Under the pieces are notes generated by a model, which was not told where the DNA came from, did no database searches, and saw nothing but the letters and a program-made list of their open reading frames with translations. This document shows positions 10,801 to 24,500 of a stretch of DNA of 64,000 bases, in pieces. The stretch comes from Sipunculus nudus (Eukaryota; Annelida; Sipuncula; Golfingiida; Sipunculidae). The stretch spans positions 79,572,142 to 79,636,141 of the forward strand of contig CM049306.1 of NCBI GenBank assembly GCA_026874595.1, in the 5' to 3' direction. Positions within the stretch are counted from its first letter, which is position 1; each line of letters begins with the position of its first letter. A program made the translations under genes and the position numbers.

Positions 10801-13200
10801 GCACACTCAAAACTTAATATAGGTTTCAAGTTTGTTGAACCTCTTACCAAACCACGTTCTGGAAATGGACACCTCACTTTCATGGGCAAACCTTTGGTCC
10901 AGATGTAATGGGATGGATGGGGGATTCAGAATTACATTGTACACTAGCACATAGCTCAGCTAAGGATGATATATGCTGAAACCAGTTATAGCAGGGCTGG
11001 CCATTGGAAAACTTTTCGGAACACAAGGTCTATTTTATATTGCTGCAGACTGCCGAACTTTACAATTATTTTTCTTCAACATTTAAAAATTCATAATTTC
11101 ATTATTCAGCTGTAGATTGCAGATGAGCAGCATTTGAGGGAAATTGCATTCATCTTATCGATGCTTCAAGGTTTCTTTTCTAAAATGGGCATTATTGTAT
11201 ATATAGTTTGCCATCACTGAAGCACAATTGAGCACCCAACTTTGAATATGTAAACAGATAAATGTATTATATGTTAGATACAGCAGTATTAAAAAATCTA
11301 TCAAATGGGTCAACACAGTTACAGTTAAGGCATAATGTACTCTTTTATGTTGGAATATTGTGTTGTATATGAAGACTGCACATATAAAGCTCTTTGTAGT
11401 TTAATTCACTACTAATGTTTTACTTTATTTTTGTTTCTTTCATTTACCATAATCATTGTAATTTGTAAAATAGAATTGATGGAACAAGAGAGTAGTGGGA
11501 AAGCAATTTCTTATGTGTATTTCATGTAATTATTTTCTGTATTTGAGATCATGCTATGGTAGGAAGTAAGTGATTGAGTTTATTCATTTCCCGGGCTAAT
11601 AGATCCTGCAGGGCAGTAATTATATTCAAAGGCGATTGATTCAAAGCATCTTGTGTAGGTTTAGCATAGGCCTATGTGACATGACGTTTTCCCATATGCA
11701 TTACCATTAACTCAGTTGCCAGTATGCAGATACTTGATTTGCATACATTTGCATATAATTAGTATGCACTGTACAAGAAGAGCATCATACGTAGTTGAAC
11801 CAGAATGATCCATGTAACCTTGCACGTTTTTTTTCTGCATTGTGATTGGTCCAGTCAGCATGGGTAATTTACATATTGAAATGAGCAAAGACATATGTAT
11901 TAAAAGTAAGGCATTTGTACATAAAGAAGCAAAGTAAGGAGGCACTGCTTTAGTGTCAGCTTGGATGGGCCACTTCGGTTTGAACTCAAGAGATTGCCAT
12001 CAATTTCATCAAGCTTTGTGAATCAAAATAATTAAAGAATCTTGTTAATGTACTCAGCATATTATATCTTGTACAATAGACTGGTTTCTTCTCATTTGAA
12101 GATTTTTTGGGAATACATGTATAAACATAATTACACACTTGAAAAAATATCATGAATACTACACCTGAAATGTGTGTAAACTTACTGCTTGAAGACTGCA
12201 TTGTTGCATGTTTAATCTAGAAATTTGAGCAGAAAACCAGTCTACAAATGATACTACAGTATATGCTGTTTTAACTGAACACCTGGTAGTTGCTGCATTA
12301 ATAAGAACATGCTCTGTTCCTGGTTTTCAAGCAGGCCCTTTCAAACCGGGTTCCTTCATCTCTCTGACACTGGATGGAATGGTTTCAAATTATAATGTAA
12401 TATATAGAGATATATTTTTGTACTTTTATAACATAACCAGTTCCAGAGTGTTGTTTCAGCCTGCGATTTCTTTGAAACTAACCTAGCTTACTCACAGCCA
12501 CAGATAACAAACTGTGCCAGATGCAGACTTGCTGAAAAATAAATGTCTTGTACACATAATTTAAAGCTGTAACTGCAGAATAAGATAATGACAAGAGGAT
12601 TTCCTCCCTTGATAAAGTTGGTTGTACAAAACTTTATCCCTTGGTCTGGACCAAAATCTAATTCTTGTAATAGTTGCTGACAGATAAAATAAACAAAAGT
12701 TTGTTTTTTGTTGGGAGTGCTGAAAATGTAATCCCAAAACCATCAGAAGTTAATTAATTCTCTGTAATTTATCATAAATATAATGCATACATCTTGATTG
12801 TAATTTATTTAAACGTAATCGTACTGCTGTGATTATTGATTTATACAAGGTTTGAAGGCCTATATGAGAATGAATCTCCTATATTTGTGATTTGCCCAGT
12901 GATTATTTGAATTAAAGCAGAGATGAAGCACGGAGTGATGTAAGGGGGTGGCTTGCACTAAGGATGGCACAATGATGTTTATACGCCTGGGAAGTGGCCC
13001 ATATTTCAGAGAATTTAGACATCCTATACACCATGCTGACAACGGGTGAAACTATGTGACTATATGCCAAGCACATATTTTGCCAAGCTATGTTTGTTAT
13101 TTATGAAAAATAATAAAATCATGGTAAAAGCATGACAGGTGTCACAGTTTCTTTTACTTGATGTTTCTGAGAGCAACATAATTGGTATGTTAGTGTGCAT
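7869..13200. other. Long intergenic stretch, nothing recognised
   Basis: Over 5 kb of AT-rich sequence has no coding pattern, RNA gene or strong internal repeat. It holds scattered short tracts only. The AGGTCACTC/GTTTGACC words near 9945-10120 are repeated within about 150 bp. Confidence 0.4.
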
Positions 13201-13202
13201 CA

Positions 13203-13375
13203 GAAGTGGGTCCAGGTACCCCCTTTTTCATCCACCACAAACATTTTTAAGAGTTTCAAACAAAATTTTGCAGCCTGGACCTCCCCTTTTTCAGGCCTGG
13301 GGACCTTTTTTTAGGGTTTCATTAGTCTCCTGGGTTGAACCCCCCCTCTCCCCTTTTCCTCAATCCTGGATTGTC
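13203..13375 (+). repeat. G/C-tract interspersed repeat, copy 2
   Basis: GTGGGTCCAGGTACCCCC, then TTTTGCAGCCTGGACC, CCTTTTTCAGGCCTGGGGACC and CTGGGTTGAACCCCCC follow the same order as the copy at 7008-7206, with a decayed right end (CAATCCTGGATTG). Confidence 0.6.
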
Positions 13376-13424
13376 TCCTGGTCATTGGTTTCAGTGTTAT
13401 GATTTTTACATCCATCAGGAGGGT

Positions 13425-13700
13425 ATATACATTCATCCTCTCCTGTGTGTGTGTGTGTGTGTTTGTTTGTTCACAACATAAATCATGAATGGAATCTCAT
13501 GAAATTTTCAGGGCATTTCCAGAATGGGCCAGTGAAGAATCAATTAGATTTTAGTTTGGATCTGGCACATGATTTGGAATTGGGAACATCATCTAGGAAT
13601 ATTCACAAATTCCAAAGGTAACAAAGTTTATGGTTTGTGGAACTGCGCTCTGGAGGCTCCATTGCATCTGCGGTTCCGGGTTTTACATTTTATATGGGAG
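13425..13700 (+). repeat. Family E interspersed repeat (TTTGTTTGTTC... GCGCTCTGGAGG), copy E1
   Basis: A (GT)n/TTTG tract is followed by AACATAAATCATGAATGGAATCTCATGAAATTTTC, AATGGGCCAGTGAAGAA and GCGCTCTGGAGG. The same order appears reversed at 54540-54740. A looser relative is at 36405-36880. Confidence 0.6.
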
Positions 13701-15240
13701 CGCAGTGAAAGCAACAAATAGTTGAATTCTAGAGCATACATTTTATTTGAGGGTCCTGTGAAAGTCCAAATGAGTTCACAAGTGTAATATTTTTGTGAGA
13801 CATTATCCTCTGGAAGCTTTATGTAACAGTAAAAAAAGAGTTATACATTTTCATCATCTGAAGATTGTAGAGCATGAACATCCCAATTGTTTGAAAGTTG
13901 GAATGACCCATTTCCTTAATAATATTGTGTAAGGGTCCTAAATTATATATATATGTGTGTGTGAGGGTGTGTGTGTGTTATTTACAAAACAAGCACACAC
14001 ATTCACAAGACATTATTATGCTTTCTCTGTGTCAGATCTCAACCACTGTGGAATATTGATACACACGTACTTGTTTAGATTAGAATCCTGAGGAAACATA
14101 GAGTATGGCTTTGGCTTCTAAAGTAAACCACTTCACTGACTTCAGGATATTGTAATTAATGTACAGTGGGTTACATTTGGCCAAAGTGAATTACCATTTA
14201 CTTTGGAGCCCATGAGTTTACTTTGATATATCCAGGTGGAACTTTTTATATGTAAAATTGTCCCTACAACTCAAGTGCTATTAAGTCCACCTGTTGAAGG
14301 AGAGGGCAAGAAAATGTGTGGCTATACAGAGGTCAGATTATGTAGGCCGGCCACCTCAAGACTGATCTGACTACTCAAATACACGGATTGAGCAGAATAT
14401 ATGATCTACACATGCAAAAACATAATAGTAATGATAATAATAATAATAATATGTAATGTTAAAATGAAAGTGTAACCTTTAGAGTTACACAAAATGAAAC
14501 TTTCAAACACTGCTAATAAAGATCATAGCACTCAGTTAATTAAATAAATGTCTGCTAAAGAGGGAACTATTCATATGTGATTTAGAAAGAAAAGAATGAA
14601 CAAAAGACAAATTAGTTAATCATGGAGGTTTGGCTCCTCTACCCTCATAAAATTCAAATTTTTCACACATTCCTTTTGTAAAGTGGTTTAATACAAGCCA
14701 CTGTAAGTGATACAAGTTACTTCAATCAAGTGTAAAAGAGTAACATTATAGTTTCATATAAACTAGTTTACTTATGGATATATCCCAAAGTAAACCAGTT
14801 TCCATAAGCATAATTGGAAGAAAACCATTGTTGATTTGAAAAATCTATAATTAGAAATAATATCTTAGTACAGCAAAAACCAGGAATATAAACTTGCCAG
14901 CTTACATTGGAATTCCAATGTGAAATAGTGTATGACTACTCAAATGTATCGGCTGAGTTCCAAACTGATCTAGATCCCAATTTACCCAGTGATTAGATGA
15001 GTCTGGACATATTACAGGGGATTGGATTGCATTGGTGCTGAGGTCATTGCACAGTATCCAAGGTCTGATAAAATAATGAGTTTTGATTTGTCCCAACTAC
15101 AGATAAATCGCTGGGTTACTCCAATGAATAGTTGATCTTGCTGTTATGAGAAATGACATGCAACTGTGATACAAACAAAAAATATTTTTTTAAAAAGTTT
15201 TACACATATTGCAATTCCTCCTCATCATGCCTCATCTTTT
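13700..15240. other. Intergenic, AT-rich
   Basis: Short (TA)(TG) tracts near 13945-13980 and an (ATA) run near 14435-14450 are the only visible structure. A motif 'AAGTAAACCA.TT' recurs near 14125 and 14793. No exon seen. Confidence 0.35.
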
Positions 15241-15259
15241 AGGGTAACAATGAATGTAT

Positions 15260-16310
15260 GTGGAGGGTTTGTAGAGCCCAGAGCCGAGTTAGCCACACAA
15301 ATGCCACTGGCTTAGACAAAAAGACGGCTGACTTTAGTAGTAAGCAATGTTTTGTGGCCTGACTTGGCTTGCCAAATGTCGGCTGGCTTAAACTTACCTG
15401 AAAGCCTATTCTTTTGATGATGTCACAAAGTATCCGTTTTATCTAATCCAGTTTTCTATAGACCTATTACGTGTGACAGATTGCATCCATTTTACATTTT
15501 ACTATTTTGTGATTTAATATCGGGTATAGTTCCACAAGCTAACATATTCATACTTTAACAATTACACCGTTTCCTTTCAGCAACAAGAACTAAGAAAAAA
15601 CAAAACCTAAACATTTGTTCCGGGCTGTTTTAAATGTAAAAGATTTATCTGTATTATTTAAATTTTTTCTCAAGCCAAAATGAGTTGCACAAAATCGGCT
15701 CACTTTGGCAATAAAGAAATATCGGCGGCCCCTCCTGATAAATTCGGCTGGGGGCTTAGTCTTAACTCAGCTGGCGGCAGTGCAAAATGGCGGAGGCGCC
15801 AGACTCTAAGGGTTAGAATTTTGATAGGGTAGGACCCCTCTCCCCATTTATTGGGTATGCTTTGCAGATAGTACGCGATGGCCTTGTTGGAGTTAGCGTT
15901 ATTTCAGCCCCCTACTGCCAGTATAGAGTGTCAGAGTAGTTGACTACCAGGATAGTACAACCATGTACACAAATTGATTAGCTGAATACAAATCCACGAG
16001 TAAGCAATGTTAGGCCCCAGGCAAACAATATTGAACACTAAATGTGTTGACTCTGCCACTTAAACGGATATGCCTTTTATCCTGTAGTCTTGAGTGAGCT
16101 AGCGAGACACTGCAATGGGCGTCAGTCTGCCGCCACAGTCCTACAAAGTCAAATGGTGCCCCCCTCTTCATGTTGACTTCAAACATCCCCTGCAGTCAAA
16201 AGCTTGTAGTATTTGGGCTACTTTTTATATAGGAAATATGTATATATCAGGTTGATTTCATTTCTAGTGGTCTCCCCTATTTGTTAAAACAGTACCAACC
16301 CTGCTTAGAC
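15260..16310. other. GC-richer intergenic segment, possible decayed element
   Basis: The words GGCTGGCTTA, TTCGGCTGGGGGCTTA and GAGTTAGCC recur in both orientations between 15280 and 15790. This suggests a decayed inverted-repeat element. No coding pattern seen. Confidence 0.3.
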
Positions 16311-16326
16311 AATTTTTGCAGACAGT

Positions 16327-16533
16327 TCATGGGAGAACGAGACTCGAGGACCTGCCCCCTAGACACATATTAAACAGCTTTTTGAGCTCCCCATCAAAGT
16401 TCAACCGGTGTGACCCTGAATACCGGGGCATTGCTGTACTTAACCTGGCCTTGATACCATCAAATAAGTCAGAGATGGTCTTTATTAGAATGCCATGTTC
16501 ATCAATTAAAGGAGTAGGATGATTAATTAACAT
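16327..16533 (-). pseudogene. Possible coding fragment, unidentified
   Basis: On the - strand a 68-codon frame reads with protein-like composition (segments HPTPLIDEHGILIKTISDLF, FDGIKARLSTAMPRYSG and FDGELKKLFNMCLGG). I see no clear acceptor or donor around it and do not recognise a family. It could be a fragment of a mobile-element ORF or chance: the + strand is also open over the same interval. Confidence 0.25.
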
Positions 16534-17494
16534 TTAAGCTTGATGCCCAAAGACTGTTCTAATGGAAATATAAGATGTGGGAAGTGGCAACCATAGTTAC
16601 TGGTACCTTATGATTTCAGTGCCATTGAGGTAGTGGAAACATATTCTTCATTAAATGCCTGTTTACTGTGCTGAATTTGCACTTGATTATGTTTTAAGGT
16701 AACCAAGGGGCGGTTCTCAGTTTTCAAAAACATACGAGAGTATTTAAATTATAACCAGCACCCATGGCTTCACATATATTTGGAGTGGATGGGTGGTTTG
16801 GGGGGAGAGGGGGTGGTCACTGGGTCTGCACATTGTCCTTTTTTCTCAGCCAAAAAAACTGATCAACCTAGCTAAATTTCACTTGAATTTTCTTTATTCA
16901 TCATCAATATTCATTCATCCCACCCTAGACTTAATATGGAACCAAGATTATAAATGCTCCTACTCATGTTCATTATATTTATATCTGTCATCAGTTTCTG
17001 AGCAGAAATCTACCGGTATACTGAATATGCCTAATCAGGGAGAATAAAAAGATTTTTATGCTCAGCTGACTATAAGTTGACTGAGATGAAGCAATGATCT
17101 GTTCTCGTCCTTCATGTGAGATTTATGAAAATTCTTTCCTTTTTTTGCATTAGCTCAATACAAAATAGCATTTATCTTGGATAGATTTTATCTGATTATT
17201 ATTCTTAAATATAAAACTAAGATTATGCATACATGTTGAAGAGATCGGTGTCATACTTCCATACTGCCTAAGAGAACAGTTACCTCAAATGAATAATTAT
17301 ACAAAATTTCAGGACAATCCATGCAGTTACAGCTGAGGAAACTTCTGTGAGAAGACCACAAAAGCCATATGAACACCTAAGACATGAATATAACATAGCA
17401 GAAGATGCTTGAATTTTGTGTACTGTAAGTTGCCAGGAATGATCAAGACTCGCATGTATGGCTCGGCTTTCCAACATGTGCCGCTTGGGGCTCT

Positions 17495-17760
<266 letters not shown>

Positions 17761-17838
17761 CACTCATTTTATATAATTTCCCAAATTTTGGTGATTTATT
17801 TTCATTTACACATTTCTTTTTATTTATTTGCAATAAGA

Positions 17839-20461
17839 TTTTTTAGCTCAGCTGACTATAAGTCATCTGAGCTATAGTCGTGGTCCATTGTCCGTCGTCC
17901 GTCCGTCTGTCCGTCCGTCCGTCCGTCCGTCCGTAGATGTGGCACGTTTTGAAACCGTAAGACCTAGGAATCCAAAATTCGGCATAATGTTAGATGTCCC
18001 CAAGATCTCCTACCAAGCCGAAAACTGGGTGTTTGCAACTTCGTTCCTTTGAGAAATTAAGGAAAAACCTCAATTTTTTATTAAAAACCTATTTTCACAC
18101 TTCAGGACTGCCTAATATCAAAACCACTCATCTGTTTTACCTCATATTTACCATAAATATTCCTCTATATAGTTCCTATGTACATGCCAGAAATTATGTC
18201 TGTATTATTTAATTTAAAAAAGTTATGGGCCCAAACATAATGCATTTTGTAAAAAATCAGAAAAGATATTTGATCACTTAACACAAAAAATGTTAATGCC
18301 ATGGACCTTTTTTCCAGTAATATAACTTTAATTAATCAAAATTAAATTGTATACCCAAAATTAGATGAAAATCTTTTAAATTTTTTAAAATATTAATAAA
18401 AATAAAAAATTGGTACCTTAAATTTTGCCCAACTTTGACCATGGCACGTTTTTTTCCTGTAAATACTGTGGATTTAATTTTCACAGCATGTTTTTGTTAG
18501 CATTTCAACTGTTAACACAAAAAACTTGAAACCAGTTGATCAAGACCTGTAGATTTTAATCAAGTTTTCAAGCACCATGTAACATATTGTTTACATCAAG
18601 CTAGTGTTATGCAGTTTGCAAGAGCTCAGCTCCCCAGCTTCAGCTCTAAGTTCCTTAAATTCGGCATACAGTTAGATGTCTCCAAAATGCCCTACCATGC
18701 CAAGAATTTGGTCACTAGGACATTCGAGATATTAATGAAAAACTTCATTTTTACATTAAAAACCCATTGTTACACTTCAAGACTGCCTAATATCAAAACC
18801 ACTGATCTGACTTTAATCATAAATAATATACATATTTTTCATTCTCTATGCACATGCCAGAATGATGTCAGTATTGTGTAATTGTTTTAAGTTATGGGCC
18901 CAAACATAATGCACTTTGTAAAAAATCAAGAAATATATTTACTCCCTTAACAAGAGCATTGCTGAAGCTAGAGATTTTTTTGTCAGGGATGTAACATTAT
19001 TTAATCAAGATTCAATTGAATACCCAAAATTAGTTCTGAATTTTTCAAATTTTATTTAGTATAAATATAAAATTAGTACCTTAAATTTTGCCCAACTGTG
19101 ACCATGGCACGTTTGTTTCCCGTGAGCACTGTTGATATAATTTTCATATCATGCACACATAAGCATTTCAGCTTTTTAGTTTAGAAAGCTAAAAAGAAAT
19201 TGGCCAAAAATTGTGGCTTTTATTAATGTTTTTATATGAGACCCTGTATGACTTTGGCTCTCTCCAGCCCCTCTTGAGTCACCTGTATGTTGACCTTGTT
19301 GACCTTTCATCAAATTATGCACGCTTGAGGCGAGGCATACATGGAATCCAGGCAGCTTATGGCAAGCCACAGTTGATCCAGGTGTCCAACCCAACTCATC
19401 TAGTAGTTTTAACCAACAACATAACAATTAACAATAAATTAATAAATTTTTATTGGTTTTTAATAACAAATTAAAGAAAAATAGAAAAGGAATTTGTTAG
19501 TTTATAATAACAGGAAATTAACTTGCAGTTACTGATGATATAAGAATCTTGTATCGATGGGTAGAATGTCACATATTCCAAATAACACCATGCAGTCACC
19601 TATGGCATTTTTCAGTTCAATTTTAATGATAAAGAAGTAAATCATATTATTCATTACTAATCATTAGGGATCATATGAAGGAAATTAGACAAAGATGCAG
19701 TTGATAATATTAATCTAGATTCCTGCTGTGTCTAGTGTGTACAATGATGTGAAATTAGTCCAAAATGAATTTTTTACAGTTATTTTTTAATATAAATAAA
19801 AGCCATAAAACCAGGTACTTATGATCATTATTTAAATGTGTGAATTTTGTATATTCTGGATTCTCAACATCATTGTTTGGTGAAAACTGAATAAATTCCA
19901 GACATGGTGCAAATACTTTGTAATTGTATTTAAATACGAATATGATTTTGTACTCCATTATAAAATTTCTTGCATAAAGAATGGGAATTCAGGTAAAAAT
20001 GAAAATATATGAATACTCGTGCAAATACTTTCAAAATGTATTCATGAATGCATTCATGAATATATTCTTTAATATTATTTTAATAATCATATCAGTTATA
20101 TTTCATTTTAAAAAATCATATGATTCTCTTATTATTTTTAATAAAAATTATATTTGGGACAATATTTGTATTTTTTTTAATAAATAGTTAAACTCTTATA
20201 TTATATGTTCTGCTTATAAGTTATATGGCCAAGTCAAAATCTGTGTGACAATAGTACTCCATTTGTTAATAAAATAAATGAAATCAATCCTCTTCCCTGT
20301 CTCCAAAGGTACTATCAAAATCATACATAAGCTAAACAACAACAACTCATAATACAGCTTATATTTTTTACCACACAAAACCAGCATGTGCCTCATTTCT
20401 AAATAATATTTTTTTATCATATATAACAGCTGAGCGTCGTGACCCATAGGTCCCTTGTTTT
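17839..20461 (+). repeat. Family A element, copy A2 (long, different core)
   Basis: It starts TTTTAGCTCAGCTGAC, with hairpin arms AGCTCAG (17845-17851) and CTGAGCT (17867-17873), then a (GTCC)n tract GTCCGTCGTCCGTCCGTCTG. It ends CAGCTGAGCGTCGTGACCC (20428 onward) with CCTTGTTTT. Inside are two modules about 0.68 kb apart (AATTCGGCATA at about 17976 and 18657; GGCACGTTT and GTTATGGGCCCAAACATAA in both). About 1.2 kb of very AT-rich sequence follows. The core differs from A1/A3/A4 although the ends are the same. Confidence 0.75.
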
Positions 20462-20493
20462 AAGTTGTCTGCAGTTTATAACTTTCAAATTCA

Positions 20494-21090
20494 TTAGTTG
20501 AGGATTTGGATATTTATGCTTTGAACACAGTGCGCGACCTCCCGGCACAGTGACCTTTCACTCACACTCTGTGAGAAATAGAAGGATTCTTCAGATTTGG
20601 CAAGATTCCAAACATCCAGTTTCCACTGGATAAAGTAAAATCTGATTGGCTCTGCGATTAAACAAATCTGCAGAACTGGTGGAAGACATCTGATTGGATA
20701 AGCATGTAAACAAACATATCTGCGCCCGTGGCAAGTTCGTGTAGCACGGCAATACATAAAATATGCAGGCAGTAGGGGATAACTGACCTCAGGCCACAAC
20801 AGCAAGTCAGTACAGAGACTGTGTTGAAAGTTGACAATTGCATTGTGTGTATTTCAACGGGGTGGAAAAGTCTGTGCTACCAAGCGCTTTCCACCGCAGT
20901 GCAAAGCTAGTGCCCAGTACATCGAAGAACATCCGTTTGTGCTGGTGATACCTGCAATGTGATCCGTTAAATATTACGCAGGGTAAATTCCACACAGACA
21001 ACACCACCAGGTGGCCAAACCTGAATGCAACCGCAGTTAAATGCAGCGGGAAGTGTAGCGAATAGCTGAGCAAGACTTTCACATATCAGT
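20494..21090. other. Unrecognised GC-richer segment with ATTGG boxes
   Basis: It is noticeably more CpG-containing than its surroundings, with two CTGATTGG words (about 20642 and 20691), the inverted CCAAT box. It could be a promoter or first exon, or part of the decayed LINE that follows. I find no coding frame that convinces me. Confidence 0.25.
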
Positions 21091-21149
21091 TATTTTACCC
21101 CAAGCATTACATTTATAAGATAATATTTTGTTATATAGCTTCCAGATGG

Positions 21150-21519
21150 TCTGTCCTATCTACTAAGGTGTGCAAGTTTGGCTCATTTGTGCCACAGTAA
21201 TATAACACCTGGATTACTGTAATTCAGTTCTTGCTGGGTTATCTGAAGAGCATGTCTCACGGCTGCTGATGGTTCAGAATTATGCTGCACGCCTCATTTT
21301 GATAGCTCACTTCAATCATACCTTTCTGGAGATATTAATAACCTATTGACCTTTGCGTACACTGCTTTCAGCCGGAGGATATCTTTCTAAAGTAATTAGG
21401 GTAATATGAAAGTCAGTGAAGGTTCCTCCCATTTCTTAGCCCAAAAGTCTGGATCTCTCTTCCTACTACACTCAGAAAACATCCAACTGTATCTCTTTCA
21501 GCAAACTTTTGGTCATTAA
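21150..21519 (+). pseudogene. Decayed non-LTR retrotransposon (LINE): reverse-transcriptase C-terminal region
   Basis: From 21209 the frame reads LDYCNSVLAGL, then SRLLMVQNYAARLI, the characteristic 'LDYCNSLLAGLP....RLQ.VQNAAARLI' segment after the RT domain of CR1/L2/Jockey-type LINE ORF2 proteins. It continues NHTFLEILITY-stop-PLR where the family has 'HITP.L..LHWLPVR'. In another frame near the end, ENIQLYLFQQTFGH-stop (stop at 21517-21519) corresponds to the usual C-terminal 'FK..LKT.LF...F'. Stops and frame changes show it is dead. Only the 3' end is present, as expected for 5'-truncated LINE insertions. The satellite begins about 40 bases further on. Confidence 0.75.
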
Positions 21520-21557
21520 CATGTATCCATTGTGTTTTATCTGAAGTCAGTTACAAT

Positions 21558-24500
21558 GGATGTGAGTGGCTAATTAAGGCTCTCTTGCATGTGTCTGGGG
21601 CCCTCTTACAAGTGTGGCTAAACCTGTCTTGCATGTGGCTAATGCTAACCTACATGTGTGGCTAAGGCTCCCTTTCATGTGTGTCTAGGGCTCTCTTACA
21701 TGTGTCACCAAATGCTCACTTACATGTATGACTAAGGCTCACTTACATGTGTGACCTAGGCTCTCTTACATGTGTGGCTAAGGCTCTCTTACATGTGTGG
21801 CTAAGGCTCCCTTTCATGTGTGGCTAAGGCTCTCTTACTTGTGGTCAAATGCTGACTTACATGTATTATGAAGGCTCACTTACATGTGTGACCATGCAAG
21901 GCTCTCATACATGTGTGGCTAAGGCTTCCTTTCATGCTTGTCTGGGGCTCTTATATGTGTGGCCACATGCTCACTTACATGTATGACTAAGTCTCACCTA
22001 CATGTGTGACTAAGGCTCTCTAAAATTTGTGGCTAAGGCTCACCTGCATGTGTGGCTAAGGCTCTCTTAAATGTGTGGCTAACGCTCCCTTTCATGTGTG
22101 TCTGGGGCTCTCAAACATGTGTTGCTAAGTCTCTCTTACATGTTGTGTCTGGGGCCCTCTTACAAGTGTGGCTAAACTTGTCTTACATGTGTGGCTAAGG
22201 CATGTGTGGCAAAATGCTCACTAACTAAGCCTTTCTTCCAAATTTTGGTAAGGCTTCCTTTCATGTGTGTCTTGGGCTCTCTTACATGTGTGGCTAAACC
22301 TTTCTTGCCTGTGGCTAAGTTTACCTGCATGTGTGACTAAGGCTCACTTACATGTGTGACTAAGGCTCTCTTACATGTGGGGCTTCATGCTCCCTTACAT
22401 GAGTGGCTAAGGCTCTCTTACATATGTGGCTACATGCTTCCTTACATGAGTGGTTAAGGCTCTCTTACATAGGTGGCTACATGCTTCCTTACATGAGTGG
22501 TTAAGGCTCTCTTACATGTGTGGCTCAGGCTCTATGTGTGGCTAAGGCTCTCTTACATGTGGGGCTTCATGCTCCCTTACATGAGTGGTTAAGGCTCTCT
22601 TACATGTGTGGCTACATGCTTCCTTACATAAGTGGCTAAGGCTCTCTTACATGTGTGGCTTCCTGCTCCCTTCTATGAGTGGTTAAGGCTCTCTTACATG
22701 TGTGGCTACATGCTTCCTTACATAAGTGGTTAAGGCCCTCTTACATGTGTGGCTACATGCTTCCTTACATGAGTGATTAAGGCTCTCTTACATGTGTGGC
22801 TCAGGCTCTATGTGTTTAAGGCTCTCTTACATGTGTGGCTTCATGCTTCCTTACATGAGTGGTTAAGGCTCTCTTACATGTGTGGCTCAGGCTCTATGTG
22901 TGACTAAGGCTCTCTTACATGTGGGGCTTCATGCTCCCTTACATGAGTGGCTAAGGCTCTCTTACATATGTGTCTAAGGCGCTTTGTGTGGCTATGGCTC
23001 TCATACATGTGTGGCTACATGCTCCTTTACACAAGGTGCTAAGACTCTCATACATAGGTGGCTACATGCTTCCTTACATGGGTGGTTAAGGCTCTCTAAC
23101 ATGTGGGGCATCATACTCCCTTACATGAGTGGTTAAGGCTCTCTTACATTTGTGGCTCAGGCTCTATGTGTGGCTAAGGCTCTCTTACATGTGGGGCTTC
23201 ATGCTCCCTTACATGAGTGGTTAAGGCTCTCTTACATGTGTGGCTACATGCTCCTATACATGAGTGGCTAAGGCTCTCTTACATGTGTGGCTACATGCTC
23301 CCTTGTATGAGTGGTTAAGGCTCTCATACATAGGTGGCTACATGCTTCCTTACATGAGTGGTTAAGGCTCTCCTACATGTGTGGCTACATGCTCCTATAC
23401 ATGAGTGGCTAAGGCTCTCTTTCATGTGTAGCTACATGTTTCCTTACATGAGTGGTTAAGGCTCTCATACATAGGTGGCTACATGCTTCCGTACATGAGT
23501 GGTTAAGGCTCTCTCACATGTGTGGCTCAGGCTCTATGTGTGGCTAAGGCTCTCTTACATGTGGGGCTTCATGCTCCCTTACATGAGTGGTAAAGGCTCT
23601 CTTACATGTGTGGCTCAGGCTCTATGTGTGGCTAAGGCTCTCTTACATGTGTGGCTACATGCTCCCTTACATGAGTGGTTAAGGCTCTCTTACATGTGTG
23701 GCTACATGCTTCCTTACATAAATGGTTAAGGCTCTCTTACATGTGTGACTACATGCTTCCTTACATGAGTGATTAAGGCTCTCTTACATGTGTGGCTACA
23801 TGCTCCCTTACACGAGTGGTTAAGGCTCTCATACATAGGTGGCTACATGCTTCCTTACATGAGTGGTTAAGGCTCTCTTACATGTGTGGCTCAGGCTCTA
23901 GATGTTTAAGGCTCTCTTACATGTGTGGCTTCATGCTTCCTTACATGAGTGGTTAAGGCTCTATTACATGTGTGGCTCAGGCTCTATGTGTGACTAAGGC
24001 TCTCTTACATGTGTGGCTTCATGCTTCCTTACATAAGTGGTTAAGGCTCTCTTACATGTGTGGCTCAGGCTCTATGTGTGACTAAGGCTCTCTTACATGT
24101 GGGGCTTCATGCTCCCTTACATGAGTGGCTAAGGCTCTCTTACATGTGTGGCTAAGGAACTTTGTGTGGCTTATACTCTCATACATGTGTGGCTACATGT
24201 TCCTTTACACAAGGTGCTAAGGCTCTCATACATAGGTGGCTACATGCTTCCTTACATGAGTGGTTAAGGCTCTCTAACATGTGGGGCATCATACTCCCTT
24301 ACATGAGTGGTTAAGGCTCTCTTACATGTGTGGCTCAGGCTCTATGTGTGGCTAAGGCTCTCTTACATGTGGGGCTTCATGCTCCCTTACATGAGTGGTT
24401 AAGGCTCTCTTACATGTATGGCCACATGCTCCTATACATGAGTGGCTAAGGCTCTCTTACATGTGTGGCTACATGCTCCCTTGCATGAGTGGTTAAGGCT

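Noticed and set aside
20807-21082. 91-codon - strand frame upstream of the LINE fragment
   Set aside because: Opposite strand to the LINE and without protein-like motif order.
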